Below, piece by piece: positions 33,585 to 42,856 of a stretch of 64,000 nucleotides of DNA. Under the pieces are notes generated by a model that was given only the letters and a program-made list of their open reading frames with translations, did no database searches and was not told the origin of the DNA. Made by a program: the position numbers and the translations under genes. Source of the stretch: JAACFF01 sp963701435 (lineage in GTDB: Bacteria; Chloroflexota; Anaerolineae; Promineifilales; Promineifilaceae); NCBI GenBank assembly GCA_963701435.1, contig CAVPAL010000006.1, positions 310,001-374,000 on the forward strand, written 5' to 3'. Each line of letters begins with the position of its first letter. Position 1 is the first letter of the stretch.

Positions 33585-35741
33585 TTACTCAGTCGCGGTC
33601 AGGCCGCTTGACGGGGTTCTAGGCAAGCGAATGAAAAAAGTACTGCCCTCGCCCACCTTGCTTTCTGCCCAGACCTCGCCGCCATGTACCAGAGAAATCG
33701 ACTTGACAAGCGCCAAACCCAAACCGGAGCCTGATTGCAATTTTCCAGCTGAACCGCGATAAAATTGATCAAATATTCGCGGCAGTTCATCATCTGGAAT
33801 CCCAACGCCCCAATCTCGAACAGAAATAATCAACTGTGTATCTTCATCTACCATTCTGATTTCGATGGACGGAGTTTCACCAGAATATTTAATCGCGTTT
33901 TCAATAAGGTTGCTAATGGCGCTGTGCAGCATGGTTTTGTTCCCTGTTATGAGACAAGGACACTCGCCATCAAGCTGTAGCGTGATCTTAAATACAGGCG
34001 CCCGTGTGCTGAATTCATCCGCTAACTCATGCAAAATCAAACATAATTCGAAAGTTTCAGCATTCAAATCAATTTGGGTCGCATTGATTTTGGCCAGCTC
34101 CAATAAACTCGTCACCAGCGTCAACATCCGTCCGGAAGATAATACGATTTGTTCAACACAGGCATGCTGCATTGAATTTAGCGCGCCAACTTGCTCCAAC
34201 ATTTCTGAAAAGCCAATAATCGAAGTCAATGGCGCGCGCAAATCATGAGATACCGTGGCGATAAATTCATCCTGAATCTTGCGATTATTAGCCGCTATCT
34301 CAAAAAGACGCGCATTCGTAACGGCAACCGCAACGGCCGATGCAATCGACAAAGCCTGTTCCACATCACGATCGTCAAAGTCCCCATTCTGCTTATTGAG
34401 AAGCTGCATAACCCCCAGAACTTCCTTACGAAAATTCAAAGGCACAGATAAAAGCGAGCGCGTCTTAAAACCGGTGCTGGTATCGATTGCGCGGTTGTGC
34501 AGTGGATGATTGGCAGCGTCATTGGTATAAAGCCAGCGGCCAGTTTCCGCCACATAACCAACAAATCCAGTCCCTATTGGCACTTCAAGCGTATTCAACG
34601 GTTTTGAAGGCGTGCCCACATTCGCATAAACCCGTAAATACTGCCGATTTTCATCCAAGAGCCAGAGTGAAACCGCTTCGATATGCCAGCTGTTTTGCAC
34701 CTGCTGCACCGTGAGCCGGATAATCTCATCAAGATTCAAAGAGGATGTAATCACCCGCGTGATTTCAATTAAAGTATCTAATTCAGCCAGACCAGACGCC
34801 AGCGCCTGATCCGCTGCCTGAAATACGCGTGCGTTTTCTAGCGCAATAGCAGCGTAATCGGCCAAAAATGACAAAAGAAACTCTTCCCGTTTACTAAAGG
34901 CCGTCATGCTGGTCAGATTCGCGACACTTAAAACGCCCATCGTTATGCCACGCAGCTTGAGCGGCACATGCGCCACGGCGCGCACAAACAGGTCCGGAGC
35001 CAGCAAAATACCCTTCAGTGAAAAACCAGTCTGGCGCAGCGGTTTACCGCTTACCATAACTTGACCAGCCTGGGCGTCATTTATAGCCATCTGCTTGATC
35101 GATTTTTCTTGGTGCGGCGCATCGTTTGATAAATGATTGTGGACTGTAAAAAACTGTCCGGCGCTGTCCGGCAACCAGATCATGCTTGCCTGTGCATGCG
35201 TTAAATAAAGAGCCGCATCCAGGACGCGCTGCAACACCTTGTCCACGCTGGTGAGCGAAGTGATCGCTTTACCAATCTGGAACAACGTTTGCATCTCTTG
35301 TGACTGGCGGCTTGTTTCCAATTTTGCGAGGCGCAGCTTTTCAGCTAATTCCTCAATATCATTCTGCAAACGTTGTTCACCCAGCGCCCGATCAATCGTA
35401 TCCAGGATTTCTTCAGTGGTGAATGGTTTGATGAGATAATCTTTTGCGCCTAAACGAAACGCTTCGATTGCGCTCAATTCAGAGCCATAACCGGTCATCA
35501 GAATGACGGGAATATTGATACTTTCATTCGCCAATGCTTGCAGAACATCCAACCCGGTCATTTCTGGCAAATTAAAGTCCAACATGATCAAGTCAGGTTC
35601 AAGTTCCTGAATTAATTTCAGGCCCGTTTTCCCATCATATGCATGCCGGGTCTGATAACCTTGCGGCGGCAGAATGCGCTCAGCAAGATGCTTAACAATC
35701 TCCTTACTATCGTCTATAATCAGGATGCATTCACCGTTCAT
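33585..35741 (-). CDS. Hybrid signalling protein: REC-GAF-GAF-histidine kinase
   Basis: A 718-residue cytoplasmic protein. An N-terminal receiver domain (1-120) has the acidic pocket DD10-11, phosphoacceptor D55 and K105. A short coiled coil (125-150) joins two GAF domains (about 155-310 and 325-480) that may bind a small ligand or chromophore. HisKA follows with H499 in ATVSHDLRAPLTSI, and a HATPase_c domain (about 600-712) with N-box ISNLIENAIKYS, G1 VRDWGVGIPDDEL and G2 GSGLGLALVKS. Receiver-first order means another kinase may control it. No output partner is adjacent; it is divergent from hutU with an 85-base gap. Confidence 0.93.
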   Translation of the reverse strand: MNGECILIIDDSKEIVKHLAERILPPQGYQTRHAYDGKTGLKLIQELEPDLIMLDFNLPEMTGLDVLQALANESINIPVILMTGYGSELSAIEAFRLGAKDYLIKPFTTEEILDTIDRALGEQRLQNDIEELAEKLRLAKLETSRQSQEMQTLFQIGKAITSLTSVDKVLQRVLDAALYLTHAQASMIWLPDSAGQFFTVHNHLSNDAPHQEKSIKQMAINDAQAGQVMVSGKPLRQTGFSLKGILLAPDLFVRAVAHVPLKLRGITMGVLSVANLTSMTAFSKREEFLLSFLADYAAIALENARVFQAADQALASGLAELDTLIEITRVITSSLNLDEIIRLTVQQVQNSWHIEAVSLWLLDENRQYLRVYANVGTPSKPLNTLEVPIGTGFVGYVAETGRWLYTNDAANHPLHNRAIDTSTGFKTRSLLSVPLNFRKEVLGVMQLLNKQNGDFDDRDVEQALSIASAVAVAVTNARLFEIAANNRKIQDEFIATVSHDLRAPLTSIIGFSEMLEQVGALNSMQHACVEQIVLSSGRMLTLVTSLLELAKINATQIDLNAETFELCLILHELADEFSTRAPVFKITLQLDGECPCLITGNKTMLHSAISNLIENAIKYSGETPSIEIRMVDEDTQLIISVRDWGVGIPDDELPRIFDQFYRGSAGKLQSGSGLGLALVKSISLVHGGEVWAESKVGEGSTFFIRLPRTPSSGLTATE

Positions 35742-35826
35742 CGTTTAAACCTGAAGGCGTTGGTCTTAAATGCTTAAATCTCACGTCTAACGCCTGGACA
35801 ATTGAAATTATAACACGAAATAAATC

Positions 35827-37473
35827 ATGACCCGTACAATTCGCGCTCCTAAAGGAAATAAATTGCATTGCAAAGGTTGGTTGCAAGAAGCAGCTTACCG
35901 TATGTTACAAAACAACCTTGACCCGGAAGTGGCCGGCGATCCTGAAAATCTAATTGTTTATGGCGGCCGTGGGCGTGCAGCACGTAATTGGGAAAGCTTT
36001 GATGCTATTTTACGCTGTTTGCGAGAACTGGAAAATGACGAAACCCTGCTTGTACAAAGCGGCAAGCCTGTCGCCATCTTCCACACCCACGCCGACGCGC
36101 CGCGTGTTTTGATCGCCAATTCCAATATCGTACCCCATTGGGCCACCCAGGAAAATTTTGACAAATGGGAGGCGGCCGGTTTGATTATGTATGGTCAAAT
36201 GACAGCCGGCAGTTGGATTTATATTGGTACGCAAGGAATCCTTCAAGGTACGTTTGAGACCTTTGCAGAGGCTGCGCGCCAGGCCGGCTGGCCTTCATTA
36301 CGCGGCAAGTGGGTCTTAACGGCCGGTTTGGGTGAGATGGGCGGGGCACAGCCGCTGGCCGTTACAATGAATGCTGGCGTGGCCCTTATTGTGGAGGTTG
36401 ATGAGTGGCGCGCCCAACGTCGCTTAAAACATCGTTACATCGACGAAGTAGCCGAAAATCTGGATGATGCGCTGCGGCGTGTAGAGCATTATGTGACCGC
36501 TGGTGAGCCGCGCTCTATTGGCCTGATTGACAATGCCGCAGCCGTTTTCCCTGAACTGTTGGCGCGCAACATCATCCCCGATATCGTCACCGACCAGACG
36601 TCAGCGCATGATTTCCTTGCGTATTTCCCCCATCAAATGAGCTTTGAGGCCGGGCGCGGACTGCGCGAGCGTGATCCGGCAGCCTTTATACGTCTGGCTG
36701 AAGCCTCAATGGCGGAGCAGTGTGCGGCGATGGTTGGTTTTCTGAAGCAGGGCGCCATTGTTTTTGATTATGGCAACAATTTGCGCCAGCGCGCCTTCGA
36801 CGCCGGCGTGACAGACGCTTTCAGTTATCCCGGGTTTGTACCGGCTTATGTGCGACCTCTATTTTGTGAGGGCAAAGGGCCATTCCGCTGGGTCGCCCTG
36901 AGCGGCGATCCGCAGGATATTTATGCTACAGATCGCGCAATCTTAGAACTTTTCCCTGATGATGCCCATTTACACAGATGGATCAAAATGGCGCAGGAAA
37001 AGGTGCATTTTCAGGGGCTGCCGGCGCGAATTTGCTGGCTAGGGTATGGCGAACGCGCCCGGGCCGGTTTGCGGTTCAATGAAATGGTTGCCAGCGGAGA
37101 AGTGCAGGCGCCCATTGTGATCGGCCGTGACCACCTGGACGCCGGTTCGGTGGCGAGTCCTAATCGTGAAACGGAAGGGATGTTGGATGGCTCCGACGCC
37201 ATTGCCGACTGGCCGATTTTGAATGTATTGATCAATGCCGTCAGTGGAGCGACCTGGGTGAGTTATCATCATGGCGGCGGCGTGGGCATCGGCTACAGCC
37301 TGCACGCCGGCCAGGTGATTGTGGCGGATGGAACGCCGGAAGCGGCAGCGCGTTTGGAGCGTGTGCTAACTGTTGATCCAGGTATGGGGGTGGCGCGGCA
37401 TGTTGATGCCGGCTATCAGCGCGCTGTTGATGTGGCGCGTGAACGCGGCATCAAAATCCCAATGTTGGATTGA
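35827..37473 (+). CDS. hutU: Urocanate hydratase (urocanase)
   Basis: A 548-residue enzyme (family length about 550) that converts urocanate to imidazolonepropionate with tightly bound NAD+, the second step of histidine breakdown. Signatures: LIVYGGRGRAARNW near residue 43, LTAGLGEMGGAQPLAVTMNAG near 160 (the NAD-binding loop), and RPLFCEGKGPFRWVALSGDP near 340 with the conserved active-site Cys. YHHGGGVGIGYSLHAG near 475 is the C-terminal family motif. No hutH, hutI or hutG lies next to it. It is transcribed away from the hybrid kinase; its 3' side is capped by a two-hairpin element. Confidence 0.96.
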   Translation: MTRTIRAPKGNKLHCKGWLQEAAYRMLQNNLDPEVAGDPENLIVYGGRGRAARNWESFDAILRCLRELENDETLLVQSGKPVAIFHTHADAPRVLIANSNIVPHWATQENFDKWEAAGLIMYGQMTAGSWIYIGTQGILQGTFETFAEAARQAGWPSLRGKWVLTAGLGEMGGAQPLAVTMNAGVALIVEVDEWRAQRRLKHRYIDEVAENLDDALRRVEHYVTAGEPRSIGLIDNAAAVFPELLARNIIPDIVTDQTSAHDFLAYFPHQMSFEAGRGLRERDPAAFIRLAEASMAEQCAAMVGFLKQGAIVFDYGNNLRQRAFDAGVTDAFSYPGFVPAYVRPLFCEGKGPFRWVALSGDPQDIYATDRAILELFPDDAHLHRWIKMAQEKVHFQGLPARICWLGYGERARAGLRFNEMVASGEVQAPIVIGRDHLDAGSVASPNRETEGMLDGSDAIADWPILNVLINAVSGATWVSYHHGGGVGIGYSLHAGQVIVADGTPEAAARLERVLTVDPGMGVARHVDAGYQRAVDVARERGIKIPMLD

Positions 37474-37514
37474 TTTTACGTAAATATATGTTCATGTTAT
37501 ATTTCCCAGCGATT

Positions 37515-37626
37515 AGGTAATTCACAAAAAGTTCTTTGACTAAAAATCGTGGTATTTTTGTGAATTCTTCAAGGAAACCGCGAATTTACGCATTGGTTAT
37601 TTCAAAATTCTTTTCGTGGTTTACCT
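37515..37626. repeat. Two-hairpin modular element, copy 6 (arms A + D)
   Basis: AGGTAATTCACAAAAAG pairs with TTTTTGTGAATT (arm A, 37515-37566), core CTTCAAGGAAA, arm D AAACCGCG pairs with CGTGGTTT, ending ACCT at 37626. It separates hutU from the LysM lipoprotein gene. Confidence 0.9.
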
Positions 37627-37681
37627 GATTTGTCTGGGTGAAAGGGTGATGCGTATGTTACCCGCTATTGGAGGTAGAATG

Positions 37682-38449
37682 ATGCATTTTCGGCAGCGAA
37701 GTTTGTTTAGTTTATTCTTGATTTTGGCGTTGAGTCTGGCGCTGGCGGCCTGTGTACGACCGGTTCCCGGAAATGAAGTCCCTGCGCCCACTGTGACGGC
37801 TGAAGAACAGCCAACCAACGAGTCCGATGCCGGCGCGCCCGAAACGCCTACTGCAGAATCGCCGCCAGATGCATATCCTTATCCTGGAACAGAAGCGGAA
37901 CAGAGCGGCGATACACTACCGCTGGAAGAACCAGAAACGCCGGATGAAACGGCCGTTGACCAGCCATACCCCGCTCCCGAGGAAACGAGTACCGATGAGG
38001 GTGAGGGCGCAGGAGAAGAAACGGCCGAATCTCCCACTGATGACCAAGAACCTGCTCCAGTCGAAGCGCCGCGCGTCATTGAACATGTTGTGGAGCCCAC
38101 GCAAACGCTGTACAGCATCGGTCTGGTATATGGTTATTCCTGGGTCATTCTGGCCGAGTACAACGACATAGCCAACCCTGCAGCGCTTTCGCCGGGCCAG
38201 GTGATTCGAATTCCTTCGTTGGCAGAGTTAGAAGATTACCTGGCTGCAAAAGAAGCCGCCGCTCTGGGTGGAGAAGCTGTACCGGAACCGGCCGCAGCGA
38301 CTGAATATGTCGTGCAGGAAGGGGATAATCTCTACAGCATTGCCCTGAAACATGGTTTGAATTGGGTGCAAATCGCCGAAGCAAACGGCATTACGGATCC
38401 CACACAAATTAAGGTGGGTCAGACGCTGCAAATACCGGCGGCGCCCTAA
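37682..38449 (+). CDS. LysM-domain lipoprotein
   Basis: A 255-residue surface protein. Signal segment LFSLFLILALSLALAAC ends in the lipobox LAAC (Cys about residue 22). An acidic Pro/Thr/Glu-rich linker (about 25-130) leads to two LysM domains (about 140-185 EPTQTLYSIGLVYGYSW and 208-253 EGDNLYSIALKHGLNW), which bind N-acetylglucosamine-containing glycans such as peptidoglycan. The start ATG 37682 is 7 bases after GGAGGT; ATG 37679 is nearly as good. It is followed by thrC 12 bases later. Confidence 0.88.
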   Translation: MHFRQRSLFSLFLILALSLALAACVRPVPGNEVPAPTVTAEEQPTNESDAGAPETPTAESPPDAYPYPGTEAEQSGDTLPLEEPETPDETAVDQPYPAPEETSTDEGEGAGEETAESPTDDQEPAPVEAPRVIEHVVEPTQTLYSIGLVYGYSWVILAEYNDIANPAALSPGQVIRIPSLAELEDYLAAKEAAALGGEAVPEPAAATEYVVQEGDNLYSIALKHGLNWVQIAEANGITDPTQIKVGQTLQIPAAP

Positions 38450-38461
38450 AAACAGGTGAAT

Positions 38462-39514
38462 ATGAGTTGGCCAGGCGTTATCCAAAAATATCGTGACTAC
38501 ATGCCCTTTGCCGATGATGTGCAGATTATTACGCTCAATGAAGGCAACACGCCTTTAATTCCGACGGCTCGACTGGCCGACAAGCTGGCTCCCGGCGCCG
38601 GTCTGAAGCTTTATCTAAAATACGAAGGCTTAAATCCAACAGGCTCATTCAAGGATCGCGGCATGACGGCGGCGATTACGCAGGCCGTTTATGAAGGTTC
38701 ATCAACTGTGATTTGCGCCAGCACGGGCAACACAGCCGCCAGCGCCGCAGCCTATGCGGCGCGCGCCGGTTTGCGCTGCCTGGTTCTGGTGCCGGAAGGC
38801 AAAATTGCGCTGGGGAAGCTGGCTGCTTGCCTGGCGTATGGCGCGGAAGTGATCAGTATTGATGGTTCATTTGATGACGGGTTGGATATGGTGCGCGCGA
38901 TTGTGGAGCGACAGCCTGTCACGCTGGTGAATTCTATTAATCCGTGGCGGCTGGAGGGTCAAAAAACAGGCTCGTTTGAGATTATCGACCAGCTTGGCGG
39001 CCATGCGCCTGACTGGCACTGCTTGCCGGTCGGCAACGCTGGCAATATTTCAGCTTATTGGATGGGTTATAAGCAGTATGGCAAGGGACTGCCACATGTT
39101 TTGGGCGGGCAGGCAGCCGGTTCTGCGCCCATTGTGCTTGGTAAGGTTGTAGAAAAACCCGAAACCATTGCTACGGCTATCCGCATTGGCAACCCGGCGC
39201 GCTGGCGGCAGGCGTTAGAGGCATTGGACGAGTCGGGGGGGATCATTACGGCCGTTTCCGATGCGAAAATTCTCGAAAGCTGGCATCTATTGGCCAAAGA
39301 GGAAGGCGTGTTTGTGGAGCCGGCCTCCGCTGCCGGGCTGGCGGCGCTGAAACAGCAGATTGAATTGGGCGCAATTGATCCGGTGGGCAAAACGGCCGTT
39401 TGTGTGTTGACGGGGCATGGTTTGAAAGACCCGGGAACGGCCGTTGACCAGGCCACAGCGCCTATCACCCTGCAAGCCAATATTGACGCGCTGGAAGCTT
39501 ATCTGAGCCAGTAA
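38462..39514 (+). CDS. thrC: Threonine synthase
   Basis: A 350-residue PLP enzyme of fold-type II that forms threonine from O-phosphohomoserine. The PLP lysine lies in NPTGSFKDRGM near residue 56; the asparagine-containing loop is ASTGNTAASAAAYAARAG near residue 80; and LPVGNAGNISAYWMGYK near 182 is the phosphate-binding glycine loop. The short form without N-terminal extension is common in Chloroflexota and Actinobacteria. ATG 38462 is chosen with AGGTGA ahead; GTG 38456 is in frame. It is convergent with the DUF6062 gene, leaving only 11 bases. Confidence 0.94.
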   Translation: MSWPGVIQKYRDYMPFADDVQIITLNEGNTPLIPTARLADKLAPGAGLKLYLKYEGLNPTGSFKDRGMTAAITQAVYEGSSTVICASTGNTAASAAAYAARAGLRCLVLVPEGKIALGKLAACLAYGAEVISIDGSFDDGLDMVRAIVERQPVTLVNSINPWRLEGQKTGSFEIIDQLGGHAPDWHCLPVGNAGNISAYWMGYKQYGKGLPHVLGGQAAGSAPIVLGKVVEKPETIATAIRIGNPARWRQALEALDESGGIITAVSDAKILESWHLLAKEEGVFVEPASAAGLAALKQQIELGAIDPVGKTAVCVLTGHGLKDPGTAVDQATAPITLQANIDALEAYLSQ

Positions 39515-39525
39515 TTTTAATAAAA

Positions 39526-40281
39526 TCAAGCGTTGTTTTGGGCGGCAGTGGGTGCGCCTGAAACGCGCGCCAGCGCTTTTTGCCAGCTCTCTTCCTCAGT
39601 CGTACTGATTGGTTCTCCGCGAAAACGATGATCCCGCTTGCGAATATACTCATCTAGCTCTGCGATTAACGCTGTAAGCTGCGGCCGGGTGATGTTGATT
39701 AGCTGCTCAAAAACGTACTGGTTGGGCACGCGGTTCAGAGCTTCACGCAGGTGGGGCAAACAAAAACCGTCCGCTTCTTTTAAGGCGCTGATCAGGCGTT
39801 CATCGTCGATTTCCAGATATTCCAACAATGCTTTATAAGCCAGATGCACCATCTCATTGTACCGTTCACAGGCAGGGCAAACGGCGGAAGGATTCAAATA
39901 ACGGCCGTTTTTCTCCGAAACAGGCGTGGAATCTTCCAAATTAATCGCTTCCATTACGGACTTAAATGCGCTGCGGCGTGATTTTTTAAAGCTGCTGGCA
40001 TCCAACTGTTTATTCAATGTATTCAAAATATCGCGGTGGACAATGGCAATGCCCAAAGGCGCGCTTTCACCCGCGTCCGGGAGCTGCCAGGCATGTTCAT
40101 GGCAATAACCATATGATTGGCGCAGCGTTTCACGTAGGGAAATACTGTTGACGCTGTCAAAAATCATGCCTTCCAGATGACGCGTGGCCGCTTTTTGTCC
40201 AATTCGGCATAAGGGACAGCCAGACTCGCTGCTGGCGTCAATCAGATCATAATAGCTGAATGGGCGTGGTTTGTTACTCAT
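39526..40281 (-). CDS. DUF6062-like CxxC protein
   Basis: A 251-residue soluble protein with paired Cys-His motifs: CPLCRIGQK ... YCHEHAW near residues 22-64 and CPACERYNE ... FCLPHLREAL near residues 135-175. The two halves look like duplicated zinc-finger-like units (CPxC then (F/Y)CxxH). This matches DUF6062 proteins, which have no assigned function. The start ATG overlaps the stop of the upstream SH3 membrane protein gene (ATGA), so both are co-translated. Confidence 0.8.
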   Translation of the reverse strand: MSNKPRPFSYYDLIDASSESGCPLCRIGQKAATRHLEGMIFDSVNSISLRETLRQSYGYCHEHAWQLPDAGESAPLGIAIVHRDILNTLNKQLDASSFKKSRRSAFKSVMEAINLEDSTPVSEKNGRYLNPSAVCPACERYNEMVHLAYKALLEYLEIDDERLISALKEADGFCLPHLREALNRVPNQYVFEQLINITRPQLTALIAELDEYIRKRDHRFRGEPISTTEEESWQKALARVSGAPTAAQNNA

Positions 40282-41138
40282 GAGGCGGCTGCACCAAAAT
40301 CAAGATATTTTTCTTCAATCCAGCCCGTCTCATTGCCCACCGTCGTAACTTCGCGCCACAAAACGCCGCCCATATTGGCGTGACCCGGTCGCAGTATAAC
40401 AATGTCGCCCCCGTTCAAAATCACCAGATTTTGATTACTGCCGGGAGTGCGCCGCAGCCAGACGGTGCTGGTGCCAATGTTGAGTACGGCCGTTTCCTCA
40501 ATAATCCGGGTTGGCGTCAATGTAGGCGTGGGTGTAGCTGTGGCTGTTGGAGTGGGTGTGGGCGTCGCTGTGGGGGCATTGGTTGGCGTTGCCGTGGGCG
40601 TCGCTTCAGGCGCCTGGTCTGGGGGAGAAATATCTTCTTCTGCAGCCGGCGCTGTTGATGATTCGGCGCTCTCGTCTATTTCGACGCCGGTCTCGTCAGC
40701 GAGCGTATTGGCTGCGCCCGAATCTGTCGGTGTGGCCACCGCCAGACCGGACATGGCGCCGCTGTTGTTTGTGGGTGTTGAGACTGTGTTGGTTATGGCT
40801 GCGGGGTTATCCTGGGAAACGGCCGTTGCCGTTATCGGGTTGACAGCCCCCAGTGTATCGGGCGTGTCAGCCGGGGAAACATTAATTTCCGCGATTGGTT
40901 CTGCAGCGGTGTTGCGCCCTTCAAGCGGTACGCCTGCCAGAAAAAAACCAAATGCAAGCAATAACGACGCCAGCGCATAACCGGTAAAGGTACGCGCGCG
41001 CAGGTCCAGCCGGTTACCGGCCAGCCCCAGCCTTTTCATCAAACGCGGCGATTGGGCAATATAAGCCAACAGCAGCAAAATGAAAGTGATAACGGCCGTT
41101 GCGCCCATGCCGATTAATGTCCACACAGGAAATCCCAT
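40278..41138 (-). CDS. Membrane-anchored SH3-domain protein
   Basis: A 286-residue protein with two N-terminal helices (about 5-27 and 48-70) separated by a basic loop (SPRLMKRLGLAGNRLDLR). A long Thr/Pro/Ala-rich linker (about 80-205, ending in a run of TPT units) leads to an external bacterial SH3 domain (about 215-280, TSTVWLRRTPGSNQN ... TGWIEEKYLDFG). It likely binds cell wall material. It is coupled to the DUF6062 gene by a 4-base overlap. Confidence 0.82.
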   Translation of the reverse strand: MGFPVWTLIGMGATAVITFILLLLAYIAQSPRLMKRLGLAGNRLDLRARTFTGYALASLLLAFGFFLAGVPLEGRNTAAEPIAEINVSPADTPDTLGAVNPITATAVSQDNPAAITNTVSTPTNNSGAMSGLAVATPTDSGAANTLADETGVEIDESAESSTAPAAEEDISPPDQAPEATPTATPTNAPTATPTPTPTATATPTPTLTPTRIIEETAVLNIGTSTVWLRRTPGSNQNLVILNGGDIVILRPGHANMGGVLWREVTTVGNETGWIEEKYLDFGAAAS

Positions 41139-41224
41139 AATGGCAACATTATAACGACTTTAAGATGAACGTGAAGGTAAACCGCCGGAAGTTATTAAAA
41201 ATCACATATACGCGCTTGGCGTGA

Positions 41225-41254
41225 TTTCCAAAACGCCTGTGATCCAGGTATAAT
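41225..41254 (+). promoter_or_regulatory. Candidate sigma70-type promoter of the lpdA unit
   Basis: TTTCCA (41225-41230), 18 bases, then a perfect TATAAT (41249-41254). It lies in the divergent gap between the SH3 gene and lpdA, about 210 bases ahead of the lpdA ATG; the half repeat at 41298 would be in its leader. Confidence 0.4.
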
Positions 41255-41297
41255 CCAAACCCGACACTGGCGTTTTTTTATTTTATCGGGAGACTGT

Positions 41298-41361
41298 CGT
41301 TTCCTTGAGGAATTCCCAGATTTCGTTTCGCAGGAATTCAAAAACTTTGTGGGAATTACCT
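41298..41361. repeat. Half two-hairpin element, copy 7 (core + reversed B arm)
   Basis: TTTCCTTGAGGAATTCCCA and TGGGAATTACCT form the B arm. Its reverse complement matches the B half of copy 2 (18983-19037) almost exactly. The D half is missing beyond TTTCC. It is the complementary half to copy 5. Confidence 0.85.
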
Positions 41362-41464
41362 AAAACAATAGATTTAGAACATATAAATTTGATTCGTAGT
41401 GCGACACAAACAAATCAATCGGCAGGTCGTGCTGCACAAATCACTTACAAAACGGAGCAAAAAC

Positions 41465-42856
41465 ATGGCAAAACAATACGATGTTGTCGTTCTTGGCGCT
41501 GGCCCTGGTGGATACGTTGCTGCTATTCGCGCCGCCCAGTTGGGTCAAAAAGTCGCCGTTGTCGAAAAGGAATACATGGGCGGCGTTTGCCTTAATATTG
41601 GCTGTATTCCCACCAAAGCCCTGCTTAAAAATGCCGAGTTGGCGCACACCTTGCAGCATGGCGCGCGCGAGTTTGGATTCTCTTTTGACAACCTGGAGCT
41701 TGATTATGGCGTGGCCTTCAAGCGCAGCCGGCAGGTTTCCGCGCGCCTGGTAAAAGGCATCGGTTTCCTGATGAAAAAGCATAAGATTGATGTCTTCGAT
41801 GGCGTCGGCAAACTGGTCGGGCGTGAATCTGTGCAGGTGACGCTCAATGAAGGCGGTGAAGAAACGTTACATGCGCGCAATATTGTCATTGCCACCGGCG
41901 CGCGGCCGCGCACCTTGCCCGGCGTTGCCTTTGACGGCGCACGTGTCATCTCTTACATTGAAGCCATCCTCAGCGATACGCTGCCGCAGAAAATAATTGT
42001 GATCGGCGGCGGCGCAATTGGGGTTGAATTTGCCTACGTATGGGCCAATTATGGTGTGGATGTCACGATCCTTGAAATGATGCCCCACCTGCTGCCCAAC
42101 GAAGAGCCGGAAGTCAGCGTCGTCGTGGAAAAAGCCTACAAAAAGCTGGGCGTCAGCGTCCACACAGGCGCGCGCGTTGAAACGGTCAATACAACCGATG
42201 CAGGTGTGTCCGTAACGCTGCAGAATGGTACACAATTAACCGCCGACCAGGTGATGCTGGCGATCAATTTTATGCCCAATGTCGAAAATCTGGGCCTGGA
42301 ATCGGCCGGCGTCCAGTTAACCGAACGCGGTAACATTGATATTGACGCCCGGATGCGTACCAATGTGCCCAATATTTACGCCATTGGGGATGTGGCCACC
42401 GATTATCGTCTGGCGCACATTGCTTCGGCCATGGGCATTGTGGCGGCCGAAACCATTGCCGGCCATGAAACCATGACGTTGGATTACAAGATGCTGCCGC
42501 GCTGTACCTACTGCGTGCCGCAGGTAGCCAGTTTTGGTCTCACCGAAGCCCAGGCGAAAGAAGCGGGTTACGAGGTCAATGTCGGCCAGTTCCCCTTCCA
42601 GGCTAACGGCAAGGCGTTGGGCATGGGTGAACGGGATGGCTTTGTCAAAATTGTGGCCGATGCCAAATATGGTGAAATCCTGGGCGCCCACATGGTTGGC
42701 CCTGATGTAACGGAGCTGCTGCCAGAATTAACCCTGGCGCATAATGCAGAGTTAACGGCCGAAGAAATCGCCCGCAATGTACACGCCCACCCAACATTGA
42801 GCGAAGTGTTGATGGAAGCAGCGCATGGCGTTGAAGGCGAACCAATACATATTTAG
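41465..42856 (+). CDS. lpdA: Dihydrolipoyl dehydrogenase
   Basis: A 463-residue flavoprotein disulfide reductase. VVLGAGPGGYVAAIRAAQLG (residues 8-27) binds FAD; GGVCLNIGCIPTKALL near 37-53 holds the redox-active CxxxxC; VIGGGAIGVEFAYVWANYG near 180 binds NAD; YAIGDVATDYRLAH near 305 is the second FAD motif; and AHPTLSEVLMEAAHG near 440 supplies the catalytic His-Glu pair of the partner subunit. It reoxidises dihydrolipoamide of 2-oxoacid dehydrogenases or the glycine cleavage system; none of those genes is here. ATG 41465 has GGAGC 9 bases ahead. Confidence 0.95.
   Translation: MAKQYDVVVLGAGPGGYVAAIRAAQLGQKVAVVEKEYMGGVCLNIGCIPTKALLKNAELAHTLQHGAREFGFSFDNLELDYGVAFKRSRQVSARLVKGIGFLMKKHKIDVFDGVGKLVGRESVQVTLNEGGEETLHARNIVIATGARPRTLPGVAFDGARVISYIEAILSDTLPQKIIVIGGGAIGVEFAYVWANYGVDVTILEMMPHLLPNEEPEVSVVVEKAYKKLGVSVHTGARVETVNTTDAGVSVTLQNGTQLTADQVMLAINFMPNVENLGLESAGVQLTERGNIDIDARMRTNVPNIYAIGDVATDYRLAHIASAMGIVAAETIAGHETMTLDYKMLPRCTYCVPQVASFGLTEAQAKEAGYEVNVGQFPFQANGKALGMGERDGFVKIVADAKYGEILGAHMVGPDVTELLPELTLAHNAELTAEEIARNVHAHPTLSEVLMEAAHGVEGEPIHI

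Noticed and set aside
40447..40980. A 177-residue + strand frame with GVAVGVGVGV-type repeats.
   Set aside because: It is the antisense of the TPT-rich linker in the SH3 membrane protein; low-complexity artefact.
41209..41254. TTGGCG as the -35 box for the TATAAT at 41249.
   Set aside because: The spacer would be 27 bases; TTTCCA at 18 bases was kept as the weaker but correctly spaced option.
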